Shown: positions 8,986 to 17,967, numbered from the stretch's first letter. The stretch is DNA of 64,000 nt from Buttiauxella selenatireducens (GCF_031432975.1 NZ_CP133838.1:2170001-2234000), one strand, 5' to 3'. Numbers and translations: made by a program. The notes: generated from the sequence alone by a model not told the origin.

Positions 8986-9987
8986 ATGCGTTGGAAGAAT
9001 CCCTGGTTTGATCCCCTAAAATCTCATCATCAGATTGACGGTTTTCGTAATCTGGAACCTCACTTACGGAAATCGGGTGATGTTGAGCGTTGGCGAAGAG
9101 AGCGGAAAGAACAGGGATTGCCCCATCCACCTGATGGGGGCTATGCAACCTTCATTAAAAAGTGGTGGCAAAAGGCTGAACTCAAAGGGCACGACAACCG
9201 TGTATGGTGGCTAGGCCATGCAACCGTCATGTTGCGCATCAATGGCCGATATTTACTGACTGACCCTGTCTTTTCCCGGCGAGCCTCGCCGCTCTCTTTT
9301 GCCGGCCCACAACGTAAGACTCCCCCTCCATTACGCATCAATGAATTGCACCAACTCGATGCGGTTCTGATTTCGCATAATCATTATGATCATCTGGACA
9401 GTGCTACCGTTCGCCAGATTGCCTGTCGTTTTCCACAGACACGTTTCTTTGTCCCACTGGGGCTAAAGCAATGGTTTCTCCGCCGAGGAATTCGCTGTGT
9501 GACTGAGTTGGATTGGGGGCAGAGTTATAGCTGGCAGTTGATGACATTCACCGCAGTGCCTGCGCAACACTGGAGCATGCGTTCGTTCTGGGATCGTAAT
9601 CGCAGTTTATGGTGCGGCTGGATAATCGAATGCGAGAGTTTACGAGTTTGGTTTAGTGGTGATACCGGCTATACCGCAAGTCTGGCAGACATCGCACTTA
9701 GCAGAGGCCCTTTAGATGTTGCGATGATTCCGATTGGCGCCTATTCACCACGCTGGTTTATGAGTAGCCATCATATGGATCCGCAGCAGGCAGTTGCGCT
9801 ATGGCAGCAATTAAACAGACCTTTTGCGGTTCCTATCCACTGGGGGGTGTTTGAGCTGGCCGATGAATCACTGGATATGCCGCCACAAGAGTTGTTGCAA
9901 GCTCTGGATAACAATGATGACCAAAGCCGGTTCTTCGCACCTCTCCGTATTGGTCAAAGTTTACCCTTACTTAAAATAATAGTTTAA
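8986..9987 (+). CDS. MBL-fold metallohydrolase (NAPE-PLD/UlaG-like)
   Basis: 333 aa. The zinc motif HxHxDH is present as SHNHYDHLD (about residues 131-139). Further ligands fit HW (about 191), the GDTGY segment (about 223) and HWG near residue 284. The conserved WWLGHATVMLRINGRYLLTDP start is typical of the NAPE-phospholipase-D-like branch of the metallo-beta-lactamase superfamily. It lies 37 nt after yebO and may be co-transcribed with it. E. coli K-12 has no gene at this spot. Substrate unknown; a phosphodiesterase or lactonase are both possible. Confidence 0.8.
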   Translation: MRWKNPWFDPLKSHHQIDGFRNLEPHLRKSGDVERWRRERKEQGLPHPPDGGYATFIKKWWQKAELKGHDNRVWWLGHATVMLRINGRYLLTDPVFSRRASPLSFAGPQRKTPPPLRINELHQLDAVLISHNHYDHLDSATVRQIACRFPQTRFFVPLGLKQWFLRRGIRCVTELDWGQSYSWQLMTFTAVPAQHWSMRSFWDRNRSLWCGWIIECESLRVWFSGDTGYTASLADIALSRGPLDVAMIPIGAYSPRWFMSSHHMDPQQAVALWQQLNRPFAVPIHWGVFELADESLDMPPQELLQALDNNDDQSRFFAPLRIGQSLPLLKIIV

Positions 9988-10518
9988 ATATTATCCAGAA
10001 AGTTAAAGTGTTATATGTGACAAGCTAAGATAATTATTTTATATGACTAATATAGCGAAACGTTTTTATTGCCTCTTAGTGAAGCAGGGTGTCATTAAAC
10101 GTTCATTATTTTGGTGCAATATAAATAGCTTACTGCTCAAGCTTTATTCATTCTGGCAATCGATCTATTTCATTCTCCTATTTTGATTTTTCTTGAGATG
10201 TACGATATTGCTCGTTTTTTGAATAGCTATGCTAAAAAAATCATAAAGATAATGTCTACTATGTCGTCTTTTTCGCACTTCGTCTGGACGAATAGATAGG
10301 TTTGGGCTATGGTAAAAATGTTGTCTACGGTCGTCGGCAGTAGGCTCTGAGTCACATTTGTTCGCTGTTAATTTTATGCACATTTTGTGCATTTCATATT
10401 CGTGAACAATATGAGTTTCAGAATCTGTGCGACAGATCGATACACACCGAAAAATGGCTTGCCATTGATTGCGTTGTATGTGATAACACTTTGGGTTAAA
10501 CGAGGTACAGTTCTGTTT
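9988..10518. other. Long AT-rich intergenic/leader region before yobF
   Basis: About 530 bp with no convincing gene. Two adjacent inverted repeats stand out: ATGCACA-ttt-TGTGCAT (10376-10392, perfect) and CATATT-N7-AATATG (10395-10413). TGGCTTGCCA follows near 10455. The leftward ORF 10165-10557 has no plausible protein character. The promoter and a long 5' leader of yobF-cspC probably occupy the right half. Confidence 0.5.
10376..10413. promoter_or_regulatory. Tandem inverted repeats upstream of yobF-cspC
   Basis: A perfect 7-bp palindrome with 3-nt spacer (10376-10392) is followed after 2 nt by a 6-bp palindrome with 7-nt spacer (10395-10413). They could be operator sites or stem-loops in a leader RNA; nothing in the sequence decides which. 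Confidence 0.35.
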
Positions 10519-10662
10519 ATGTGTGGCATTTTCAGTAAAGAAGTTCTGAGTAAACACGTTGACGTTGAATACCGCTTCTCTGCCGAGCCTTATATTAGTG
10601 CCTCATGCAGTAATGTCTCTGTTTTAGCTAAGTTATGCCTTCGGGCAAAGAAAACAATCTAA
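10519..10662 (+). CDS. yobF: Small stress-associated protein YobF
   Basis: 47 aa, starting [20 protein letters not shown] and ending LCLRAKKTI, nearly the same as E. coli YobF (47 aa). Function unknown; in E. coli the protein accumulates on heat shock and other stress. cspC follows 13 nt after the stop and they form one operon in E. coli. The start ATG is chosen by agreement with E. coli; a longer in-frame extension to 10387 is not conserved. Confidence 0.92.
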
Positions 10663-10675
10663 GGAATTTTGCAAA

Positions 10676-10885
10676 ATGGCAAAGATTAAAGGTCAAGTTA
10701 AGTGGTTCAACGAGTCTAAAGGTTTTGGTTTCATTACTCCTGCTGACGGCAGCAAAGACGTGTTCGTACACTTCTCTGCAATCCAGGGTAACGGCTTCAA
10801 AACTCTGGCTGAAGGCCAGAACGTTGAGTTCGAAATCCAGGACGGCCAGAAAGGCCCAGCAGCAGTTAACGTAACTGCTATCTAA
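10676..10885 (+). CDS. cspC: Constitutive cold-shock-family RNA chaperone CspC
   Basis: 69 aa, a single OB-fold cold-shock domain with RNP1 KGFGFITP and RNP2 DVFVHFSAI. The sequence ([19 protein letters not shown]) matches CspC/CspE rather than CspA. CspC melts RNA secondary structure, acts as transcription antiterminator, and stabilises rpoS and other stress mRNAs. Start ATG 10676 has TAAGGAA 8 nt upstream, within the stop region of yobF. Confidence 0.96.
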
Positions 10886-10929
10886 TTCCGTAGAATTAGA
10901 CCTGGCGCGAATAACGCCAAATTTTGATG

Positions 10930-10957
10930 AAAGCCCCGCTCTTGTAGCGGGGCTTTT
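10930..10957 (+). terminator. Terminator of yobF-cspC
   Basis: aaagccccgct / agcggggcttttt stem-loop with T run, 45 nt after the cspC stop. Confidence 0.93.
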
Positions 10958-11118
10958 TCATGTTTGAAATCTGATCACTCCTTTTCTATATGTTTCTACA
11001 ACTCGTACTCAGTTATGTTTTGTAGCAAAGCAGCGCATCTTGTAGCACTGTTCCTGTCCGGTTAATTTCACCATTATGTTTAAATTTTCAATCGCTTAGT
11101 TGTTGTTAAGGATTGAAC

Positions 11119-12864
11119 GTGAGAAAAATTGCCCCTGGAATCATGGGTAACTTTATTCAGTGGCGTTTTACTCTACTTTGCATCGCAATTTTTATGTGTC
11201 TGATGTTTTTATTAGGGCGCGTAGCCTGGTTGCAAATCATCTCGCCAGATAATCTTGTGAAGCAGGAAGATATGCGTTCTCTACGTGAAGAACCGATTGT
11301 GGTTCCTCGTGGCATGATTGAAGACCGCACTGGCCGGCCATTGGCAGTCAGCGTACCGGTAAAAGCTATTTGGGCCGATCCCAAAACGGTGATGGAAAAA
11401 GGTGGCGTGCAAGTGAATAGCCGCTGGCAGGCGCTTGCGACGACGCTGAATATGCCTCTTAATGACATTGCCGCTCGTATTCGACGTAATCCTTCCGACC
11501 GGTTTATCTACCTTGCCCGTCAACTGGACCCACAACAGGCTCAATATATTGAGAGTTTAAAACTGCCGGGGATCTCATTACGCGATGAGTCACGTCGTTT
11601 TTATCCCGCGGGACATGTCGCGGCGAATTTGCTTGGTTTTACAAATATTGATGACCAGGGCATTGAAGGCATTGAGAAGAGTTTCAACCGCCAGCTTACA
11701 GGGAGGGCGGGTGAGCGATTAGTCCGCAAAGACCGGCATGGCCACGTCATCGAAAATATTACCGAAAATCCGGCAAGCCCCGCGCATAACCTGATGCTAA
11801 GCATTGATGAGCGCCTGCAAACGGTGACTGAGGATGCGTTAAGCAACGCGGTATCATGGAATAAAGCCGAATCTGCCGCAGCGGTCATCCTTGATGTTAA
11901 TACCGGTGAAGTGCTGGCGATGGCAAGTTGCCCGACGTTTAACCCAAATAACCGTGAAGGTGCTACGTTGAACGATTTCCGTAATCGGGCAATAAGTGAC
12001 ACTTTTGAGCCCGGTTCAACCGTCAAACCCATGGTCGTTATGACCGCGTTGCAACAAGGCATTGTGCAACCGGACAGCGTTGTAGATACCCATCCGTATA
12101 CCATAGACGGGCATCGCATTCGGGATGTGGGTTTTTATCCGCAGCTGACTCTGACGGGGATCTTGCAAAAATCGAGCGACACCGGGGTATCACGTCTTTC
12201 TCTGGCAATGCCTATCCAAAAACTACTGGATACTTATCAAAACTTTGGCTTTGGTTCAGCGACAGGGCTGGGTCTGACGGGTGAAAGCAGCGGTTTTCTG
12301 CCGCATCGAAAATTCTGGGGAGAGCTGGATCGAGCAACCTTTTCCTTCGGCTACGGTTTGATGGTCACACCGCTACAACTCGCCCATGTTTACGCAACCA
12401 TCGGCAGCTATGGGATATCCAGACCGCTGTCGATTACCCGCGTTGATCCTCCTGTCGTTGGGCAACGGGTTATGCCGGAAGTCATTGCTCATCAGGTTGA
12501 ACATATGATGGAAAGCGTGGCGTTACCGGGTGGGGGCGGTGTGAAAGCGGCTGTTCGCGGATATCGAGTGGCGATAAAAACAGGTACGGCCAAAAAGATT
12601 GGCGATGACGGTAAATACATCAATAAATATATTGCTTACACCGCAGGTGTAGCGCCAGCCAGCAATCCGCGCTTTGCATTGGTCGTAGTGATTAACGATC
12701 CAGAAAATGGTGCTTACTATGGCGGGGCTGTTTCGGCTCCGGTATTTAGCCAGATTATGAGCGAAGTCTTGCGTCTGGAAAATATTAAACCCGATGGTTT
12801 ACCCGAGGGCGACCCCAATTTAATGGTGTTAAATAAACCCATCGCAGATAACTCCGCCGGTTAG
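11119..12864 (+). CDS. PBP3 paralogue: class B peptidoglycan transpeptidase (PBP3SAL-like)
   Basis: 581 aa from GTG 11119, which has AAGGA 6 nt upstream; the TTG at 11113 touches that site. One N-terminal membrane helix (about residues 15-38), then the PBP dimerisation domain and the transpeptidase domain: SxxK as Ser300-Thr-Val-Lys303, KTG as Lys487-Thr-Gly. The second motif reads Ser352-Ser-Asp354 where E. coli PBP3 has SSN. FtsI proper belongs to the dcw cluster, so this is a second copy. Position next to rlmA matches the Salmonella gene for PBP3SAL, a divisome transpeptidase used in acidic conditions. Unlike FtsI it ends soon after the catalytic domain, without a clear need for Prc trimming. 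Confidence 0.88.
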   Translation: MRKIAPGIMGNFIQWRFTLLCIAIFMCLMFLLGRVAWLQIISPDNLVKQEDMRSLREEPIVVPRGMIEDRTGRPLAVSVPVKAIWADPKTVMEKGGVQVNSRWQALATTLNMPLNDIAARIRRNPSDRFIYLARQLDPQQAQYIESLKLPGISLRDESRRFYPAGHVAANLLGFTNIDDQGIEGIEKSFNRQLTGRAGERLVRKDRHGHVIENITENPASPAHNLMLSIDERLQTVTEDALSNAVSWNKAESAAAVILDVNTGEVLAMASCPTFNPNNREGATLNDFRNRAISDTFEPGSTVKPMVVMTALQQGIVQPDSVVDTHPYTIDGHRIRDVGFYPQLTLTGILQKSSDTGVSRLSLAMPIQKLLDTYQNFGFGSATGLGLTGESSGFLPHRKFWGELDRATFSFGYGLMVTPLQLAHVYATIGSYGISRPLSITRVDPPVVGQRVMPEVIAHQVEHMMESVALPGGGGVKAAVRGYRVAIKTGTAKKIGDDGKYINKYIAYTAGVAPASNPRFALVVVINDPENGAYYGGAVSAPVFSQIMSEVLRLENIKPDGLPEGDPNLMVLNKPIADNSAG

Positions 12865-12927
12865 TGGCTTTTCGAAACAGGGCGTTTAGCGTTACACTTG
12901 CGCCCTTTATTATTGCCTGGAGTTCCC

Positions 12928-13740
12928 ATGTCCTATCTTTGCCCGCTTTGTCATGCGCCGCTTGCAGCCGTTGGGAAGAGTTTTCTTTGCCCAGATGGCC
13001 ATCAATTCGATAAAGCGAAAGAAGGGTACGTGAATTTGCTGCCCGTTCAGCATAAGCGTTCTAAGGATCCAGGTGACAGCAGCGAAATGATGCAGGCGCG
13101 TAGAGCATTTCTCGATGCCGGACATTACCAGCCTTTGCGCGAGGCTATTTGCCTGCAACTTGAGCAAGCTGCTCCGGTTACCTTGCTGGATATTGGTTGT
13201 GGAGAAGGGTATTACACAGCCGGTTTTGCGCAGGTTGTCGCAAAAAAAAGTGGCACCACATGGGGATTAGATGTCGCCAAAATAGCGATTCGCTATGCAG
13301 CGAAACGTTATCCGCAGGTACAGTTCTGCGTCGCATCGAGTCATCGTTTGCCGTTTGCAGATAATAGCCTGGATGCGGTAGTCCGAATTTTTGCACCATG
13401 CAAAGCCGAAGAGCTTGCTCGCGTTGTAAAACCCGGTGGCATTGTCATCACCGCGACACCTGGCCCACGCCATTTAATGCAGCTTAAAGGCCAAATCTAC
13501 GACAACGTGATGCTACACAGCAGCGAAGCTGAAGCTTTGCCGGGCTTTGTGGTGGAACATGTGCAAAGTATTGGCTGGACGATGACGTTGCAAGGGTGCG
13601 AAGTGGTTGCCTTGCTGCAAATGACGCCGTTTGCCTGGCGAGCACGCCCGGAAGTGTGGCAAGCTTTAGCGGCTGAAACGGCATTCAATTGCGAAACGGA
13701 TTTTGTTGTTCGCGTCTGGCGACGCGAAACCTTAGCTTAA
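12928..13740 (+). CDS. rlmA: 23S rRNA (guanine-N1-)-methyltransferase RlmA
   Basis: 270 aa (E. coli 269). The N-terminal zinc site uses CPLC (residues 5-8) and CPDGH (21-25). The SAM-binding motif is [12 protein letters not shown] (about 88-99). RlmA methylates G745 of 23S rRNA. ATG 12928 is chosen because it begins MSYLCPLC as in E. coli; the longer TTG start at 12898 is not conserved. The last 9 nt overlap the convergent end of mntP. Confidence 0.95.
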   Translation: MSYLCPLCHAPLAAVGKSFLCPDGHQFDKAKEGYVNLLPVQHKRSKDPGDSSEMMQARRAFLDAGHYQPLREAICLQLEQAAPVTLLDIGCGEGYYTAGFAQVVAKKSGTTWGLDVAKIAIRYAAKRYPQVQFCVASSHRLPFADNSLDAVVRIFAPCKAEELARVVKPGGIVITATPGPRHLMQLKGQIYDNVMLHSSEAEALPGFVVEHVQSIGWTMTLQGCEVVALLQMTPFAWRARPEVWQALAAETAFNCETDFVVRVWRRETLA

Positions 13741-14304
13741 GGTACTGAAATGGCTGTACAGGATCTGGCAGCCAATCCCGATAAGCACCAGGCCGCCGAG
13801 GATTTCGGCGCGCTTCCCAAGCAGTGGGCCAATAAAGCGGCCCAGCATCATACCCAGCGTGGACATGATCATGGTCGCGCAGCCAATCGCCAACGCGGTT
13901 TCAATAATATTGACTTGCAGGAAGGCAAGACCCACACCCACGGCCATCGCATCAAGGCTGGTGGCAATTGCGGTCGTGACTAGCAGCCAGAAACCGTGGC
14001 GTTGCAGTTTCGGTGCTTCTTCATCATCGTTACCCCGCACACCTTCGTAGATCATTCGGATGCCGAGAAATACCAGCAAAATGAAGGCGACCCAATGGTT
14101 CCATTCCAGCACGACTTTGTTTGCCAAAAGACCCAGGCACCAGCCGATAAGTGGGGTGAGTGTTTCGATTACACCAAAGATAAGACCGGTACGTAAGGCT
14201 TCAGAGAATTTAGGTTTATGGAGCGAGGCACCTTTCCCGATTGATGCAGCAAAAGCATCCATCGACATGCCAAAAGCGAGAATAATTGTAGCGGAGAGAT
14301 TCAT
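13732..14304 (-). CDS. mntP: Manganese exporter MntP
   Basis: 190 aa (E. coli 188), six membrane helices. The two homologous halves carry the aspartate motifs [14 protein letters not shown] (about residues 12-25) and [13 protein letters not shown] (about 113-125), needed for Mn2+ export. Its 5' leader carries a yybP-ykoY riboswitch, and two MntR boxes lie further upstream, giving RNA-level and transcriptional activation by manganese. It is convergent with rlmA, overlapping by 9 nt. Confidence 0.95.
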   Translation of the reverse strand: MNLSATIILAFGMSMDAFAASIGKGASLHKPKFSEALRTGLIFGVIETLTPLIGWCLGLLANKVVLEWNHWVAFILLVFLGIRMIYEGVRGNDDEEAPKLQRHGFWLLVTTAIATSLDAMAVGVGLAFLQVNIIETALAIGCATMIMSTLGMMLGRFIGPLLGKRAEILGGLVLIGIGCQILYSHFSTLS

Positions 14305-14324
14305 GCAAACGCCTCAGTTGGGAA

Positions 14325-14486
14325 TATCCATATACACGCCAGCCATCCCCAACTTAAATGATGGTAACGTGCCTATGGTCTCGCCTACTCAGAATCTGAG
14401 TCGTACATGCCACGTTCTTAGAACGAGTATGTTGACATGTACATTTTCACGGGCGTGAAAATCGGCTACTCCCCAACGACGGGCGC
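14325..14486 (-). promoter_or_regulatory. yybP-ykoY manganese riboswitch in the mntP leader
   Basis: Read leftward, the leader contains the family's conserved pieces: TTGGGGAGTAGCC (14464-14478), a central region with AGGCGAGACCATAGGCACGT, and the closing TTGGGGATGGCTGGCG (14337-14352), followed shortly by the mntP ribosome site. This matches the architecture of the E. coli mntP leader, where Mn2+ binding frees translation and elongation. Boundaries are approximate. Confidence 0.8.
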
Positions 14487-14549
14487 AACCTTAACATATT
14501 TTTCAAAGATAGAACAATAATTGAAAGCTATTATTCTTGACATTTAAAT

Positions 14550-14568
14550 GATAACGATTTTCATTTAC
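14550..14568. promoter_or_regulatory. Fur-box-like sequence upstream of mntP
   Basis: GATAACGATTTTCATTTAC agrees with the 19-bp Fur consensus at about 14 of 19 positions. Fur input at mntP has been reported in E. coli; here it is inferred from the match only. Confidence 0.4.
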
Positions 14569-14613
14569 TTTAATAGGTAAATAAAAGGTTAAAATAACAA
14601 CATTCAAACTGTG

Positions 14614-14635
14614 CGAAATAGCATCGGCTATATTT
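14614..14635. promoter_or_regulatory. MntR box 2 (imperfect)
   Basis: ATAGC-N4-GCTAT (14618-14631) has exactly the half-sites and spacing of the MntR operator AAACATAGCnnnnGCTATGTTT; the outer bases match less well (about 16 of 22). Confidence 0.55.
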
Positions 14636-14657
14636 TATCATCCTCAGTTACTATATA

Positions 14658-14679
14658 AAATATAGTCTTTGCTATGTTT
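14658..14679. promoter_or_regulatory. MntR box 1 (strong)
   Basis: The 22-mer beginning AAATATAGTCTTTGC and ending CTATGTTT matches the inverted MntR consensus at about 20 of 22 positions. It lies about 355 bp upstream of the mntP start and 6 bp beyond the yobD stop. MntR-Mn activates mntP in E. coli. Confidence 0.7.
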
Positions 14680-14684
14680 GTAAT

Positions 14685-15143
14685 CTATTGATTATCAATC
14701 ATTAATTTATAGATTTTTTCAAGGTCATCAATATTTTTTACCCGGATGAGTAAGCGTCGCTGTTCTAATTGCATAACCAGTACGCCGTCTTCAGATAAAT
14801 TCATTTCTTTAATTCTGGAATATAAAATCCAGACATTTGCGAAGAAGAAGCCTTCTGTTTTGAACAGCAATTTAGGTTGGCGAATCCAGGAAATATAAAT
14901 AGCAATCAAAGCCAGTGCAGATAATAACCACGTCGTGAGGGGCGTGCCGTGAGTGGTAACGTTGTTATAGATGAGGATTGCAACCAGCCCCACAAAGATG
15001 GTGCTGTCGATGCGGTTGCGGCGAAGCAGGGTGATTTTAAGAAGTGTTTTTCCCTTGAGCTTATCCATGATGAATTCATCGTAAACCGCCCAGGCAAGTA
15101 GCAGAACAATGAACACAAGCAGGACTATATCCGTTAACGTCAT
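14685..15143 (-). CDS. yobD: DUF986 inner-membrane protein YobD
   Basis: 152 aa from ATG 15143, the E. coli length. Three hydrophobic segments (about residues 5-25, 45-62, 68-86) lie in the N-terminal half, and a soluble C-terminal part contains the conserved [17 protein letters not shown]. Function unknown. It follows manZ with a terminator between, as in E. coli. A start two codons upstream (15149) is possible. Confidence 0.9.
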   Translation of the reverse strand: MTLTDIVLLVFIVLLLAWAVYDEFIMDKLKGKTLLKITLLRRNRIDSTIFVGLVAILIYNNVTTHGTPLTTWLLSALALIAIYISWIRQPKLLFKTEGFFFANVWILYSRIKEMNLSEDGVLVMQLEQRRLLIRVKNIDDLEKIYKLMIDNQ

Positions 15144-15163
15144 AACCAAACCCTTTCTACAAT

Positions 15164-15197
15164 AAAAAACCGGGGCAGGTGGACTGACCCCCGGTTA
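15164..15197 (-). terminator. Terminator of the manXYZ operon
   Basis: Read leftward, aaccggggg ... ccccggtttttt forms a GC-rich hairpin followed by T residues, 15 nt after the manZ stop. Some read-through into yobD is possible. Confidence 0.75.
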
Positions 15198-15211
15198 AAT
15201 TCACAAGCTCA

Positions 15212-16066
15212 TTACAGACCCAGCAGGCCGATTGCGTAACCGACAATACCGATAACAAAGAAGCCCATGATAATCCACAGCGCATTGACTTTCTTACGCA
15301 GCAGCCACATACAAGCAAAGGTTAACAGCAGCGGTACGAGGCCTGGCATCAACTGATCAAGAATCGTTTGAACCGTAGTCACTTTAACTGCGCCAGTCTG
15401 GTCGGTTATTTTCGACACGACGAGCGGTATGTTAACGTGCGTCCACTTGTTAACCAGCGCCCCCATGACAAACAGGCCGAGAATTGACGCCCCCTCTGTC
15501 AGTTTTTGCAGGAAGCCGCCGCCCATATCTTTAACGATATCGATCCCTTTGCGATACCCGTAAGCCACACCGTAATAACGAGTCAGCAAACGTACTGCGT
15601 TGAACAGGATGAAGAACAACAAAGGACCTAACAGGCTACCGCTCATCGCAATACCGGCCCCCAGTGCTGCGAATACTGGACGTACAGTACCCCAGAAGAT
15701 TGGGTCGCCCACGCCCGCCAGCGGCCCCATCAAACCAACTTTGATACCGTTAATGGCACCATCATCAATTTCTGCACCGTTCGCACGTTGTTCTTCCATC
15801 GCAAGGGTAACGCCCAGAACTGGAGCGGCCACATATGGATGGGTGTTAAAGAATTCCAGGTGACGCTTAATCGCTTGTTTACGAGCATCGTTATTCTCAG
15901 GATACAGGCGTTTGATTGCCGGAATCATGGAGAAGCAGAAGCCCAGCGCTTGCATACGTTCGAAGTTCCATGACCCCTGGAACAGGTTAGAACGCAGGAA
16001 TACGCCACGAATATCACCTGGGGTGAGTTTCTTCTCGGTAGTCGTTGTTTTGGTGGTATCAACCAT
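15212..16066 (-). CDS. manZ: Mannose PTS permease component IID (ManZ)
   Basis: 284 aa from ATG 16066 (E. coli 283). It contains the IID signature LRSNLFQGSWNFERMQALGF, the conserved GLMGPLAGVGDPIFWGT, and a hydrophobic C-terminus. With ManY it forms the inner-membrane channel for mannose, glucose and glucosamine uptake, also used by phage lambda DNA and some bacteriocins. GGTGAG just upstream serves ATG 16066; a GTG at 16075 lies within that ribosome site and is unlikely. manY ends 13 nt upstream. Confidence 0.96.
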   Translation of the reverse strand: MVDTTKTTTTEKKLTPGDIRGVFLRSNLFQGSWNFERMQALGFCFSMIPAIKRLYPENNDARKQAIKRHLEFFNTHPYVAAPVLGVTLAMEEQRANGAEIDDGAINGIKVGLMGPLAGVGDPIFWGTVRPVFAALGAGIAMSGSLLGPLLFFILFNAVRLLTRYYGVAYGYRKGIDIVKDMGGGFLQKLTEGASILGLFVMGALVNKWTHVNIPLVVSKITDQTGAVKVTTVQTILDQLMPGLVPLLLTFACMWLLRKKVNALWIIMGFFVIGIVGYAIGLLGL

Positions 16067-16078
16067 TTCGCTCACCTA

Positions 16079-16876
16079 TTAATCTAATTCGTTATCGAGA
16101 TCGTTAGAACCAGCAACCTGCGCTGGGGCTGCGGAACGGTTGTATTTCGGGCTGAGTTGGATGTACAAAATTGCCATCACAGCACCAATCACGCCCAGTG
16201 CTACCAGGTTGAAGTTGGTAAATGCCGCGGTTACGAAGCCCAGATAGAAGAATGGCATCAGGTAGCCTGCACGCATCATGTTGATGACCATCGCATAACC
16301 AACCACCACGATCATGCCACCGGCGATGTTCAGACCGCTGGTTACCACTTCAGGAATGGCATTCAGCATGTTCTGCACTTCACTGGTACCGACGGAAATT
16401 GCGACGATAACGGCAGGAATTGCGATACGCATTGCTTGCAAGAACAGAGAGGAAACGTGAATCCAGGAGAGCGCGGATAGGTTGCCATTTTCGGCGGCCT
16501 TATCAGCGGCGTGCTGGAAGCCCACGGTAATAGTACGAACGATAATGGTCAGTACCTGGCCTGCTGCTGCCAGCGGGATGGCCAGCGCGATACCGGAACC
16601 AATGCCCTGGTGTCCGGCTATAACCAGAATGGTGGAGATAATCGACGCAAGAGCCGCATCGGGCGCAACTGCCGCACCGATGTTCATCCAACCCAGCGCG
16701 ATCATTTCAAGGGTACCACCGATAATAATACCGGTTTTCATATCACCCAGTACCAGACCAATTAAGGTACAGGCGACCAGCGGGCGGTGGAACTGAAATT
16801 CATCGAGCACCGACTCCATACCGGCAATACAGGCTACGATAAACACCAGCACAATCTGAAGAGTGGTAATCTCCAT
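16079..16876 (-). CDS. manY: Mannose PTS permease component IIC (ManY)
   Basis: 265 aa (E. coli 266), almost wholly hydrophobic with 8 or more membrane segments. The IIC signature is in GGTLEMIALGWMNIGAAVAPDAA. It is the main sugar-translocating subunit, working with ManZ and the cytoplasmic ManX. AAGGAG lies before ATG 16876. It is separated from manX by 122 nt carrying a MITE-like repeat fragment, wider than expected for tightly coupled PTS genes. Confidence 0.96.
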   Translation of the reverse strand: MEITTLQIVLVFIVACIAGMESVLDEFQFHRPLVACTLIGLVLGDMKTGIIIGGTLEMIALGWMNIGAAVAPDAALASIISTILVIAGHQGIGSGIALAIPLAAAGQVLTIIVRTITVGFQHAADKAAENGNLSALSWIHVSSLFLQAMRIAIPAVIVAISVGTSEVQNMLNAIPEVVTSGLNIAGGMIVVVGYAMVINMMRAGYLMPFFYLGFVTAAFTNFNLVALGVIGAVMAILYIQLSPKYNRSAAPAQVAGSNDLDNELD

Positions 16877-16918
16877 TGTACTTCTCCTTAAACGTGTGAC
16901 TTATGTGTGAAAACTGAG

Positions 16919-16989
16919 TAACCCGTTGTCTTTCAAGCTGCATGTGTGTTGGCTACGTTCTTCCTGCAACTCGAAATCCATTGGGTATA
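16919..16989. repeat. MITE-like repeat fragment in the manX-manY gap
   Basis: About 71 bp with terminal inverted repeats: ACCCgttgtcttTTCAAGCTGCATG at one end and CCTGCAACTCGAA...GGGTATA at the other, an internally deleted relative of the copy at 38537-38662. Transcribed as part of the man mRNA, it would fold into a hairpin between the two cistrons. Confidence 0.6.
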
Positions 16990-16998
16990 CGTTAGTAA

Positions 16999-17967
16999 TT
17001 AACTTTTCACCTTCGCGATCAGGTCCATCATTTTCAATTTTTGATCGGTTGAAACTTTACGCGCTTCCAGCTCAATGCCGCGCTCGTTCAGCTTCTTAAA
17101 GGCTTCAATATCTTTTTCATCGACAGAAATCGCGTTGTTCACCTGGGTTTTTCCCTGGCGGAACGCCATACCACCGATGTTGACTGACTTAATATTCACA
17201 CCACCTTCCACGACGCGTTCAACATCGGTTGGGTTGGTGAAAAGCAGCATCACACGGTCGCCTGCATATTTCGGGTTGTTGTAAACACGGATCATTTTGG
17301 CGACATCAACGACGTGCGCCGTCACACCAGGAGGAGCAACTTGCGTCAACAGTGTTTTACGCACGGTATCGGCAGCCACTTCATCACTGACAACAATAAT
17401 ACGCGTTACGTTGGTTTCTTTGGTCCAGCGGGTCGCGACTTGACCATGAATCAAACGGTCATCAATACGGGCCAAACCAATATTCATGTAATCATTTGGA
17501 CCCATTGGTTTAGCCGGGGTTGCTGCTTTAGGGGCAGCGACTGGCGCAACAGGTGCGGCTTTTTCAACAGGTTTTGCTTTCAGGGCTTTCACCCCTTCAC
17601 GGCCTGTTTCTACCGCCAGTGCCACTAACTCATCAAAAGAAGGGTTATCATCACGGGCCATCAAGGTTTCAACCAGCATCGGAATATTGACCCCGGCGAC
17701 GACCTCGTAATGCTCTTTATCGACGACAATACGGCTTGCCGCATTAAATGGGCTACCGCCCCAGGTATCGACGAGAAACAGCACACCTTTGTCGGTGTTC
17801 AGGTTTGCCAGTTGAGCGTTATATTTTTCGATTAAAGTTTCGGCGTTTTCACCGGGAACGAAATCTATCCAGCCAACATTTTCTTGTTCGCCTAATAGCA
17901 TTTCTGCGGTTTTCAGCAATTGTTCTGCTGCCCAGCCATGCGTGCCTATGACAATAGCAATAGTCAC
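16999..17967 (-). CDS. manX: Mannose PTS component IIAB (ManX)
   Basis: 322 aa (E. coli 323). The IIA domain (residues 1 to about 130) has phospho-accepting His10 in IGTHGWAAEQL. An Ala/Pro linker (about 137-155) leads to the IIB domain with the second phospho-His in RIDDRLIHGQVATRW. It passes phosphate from HPr to the incoming sugar. manX mRNA is a known SgrS small-RNA target in E. coli; that base-pairing site was not checked here. The upstream gap (17968-18298) must hold the man promoter, expected to be under Mlc and CRP. Confidence 0.96.
   Translation of the reverse strand: MTIAIVIGTHGWAAEQLLKTAEMLLGEQENVGWIDFVPGENAETLIEKYNAQLANLNTDKGVLFLVDTWGGSPFNAASRIVVDKEHYEVVAGVNIPMLVETLMARDDNPSFDELVALAVETGREGVKALKAKPVEKAAPVAPVAAPKAATPAKPMGPNDYMNIGLARIDDRLIHGQVATRWTKETNVTRIIVVSDEVAADTVRKTLLTQVAPPGVTAHVVDVAKMIRVYNNPKYAGDRVMLLFTNPTDVERVVEGGVNIKSVNIGGMAFRQGKTQVNNAISVDEKDIEAFKKLNERGIELEARKVSTDQKLKMMDLIAKVKS

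Noticed and set aside
10165-10557. Leftward 130-aa ORF before yobF
   Set aside because: No recognisable domain, no ribosome site, low-complexity translation; it overlaps the yobF start and the palindromes.
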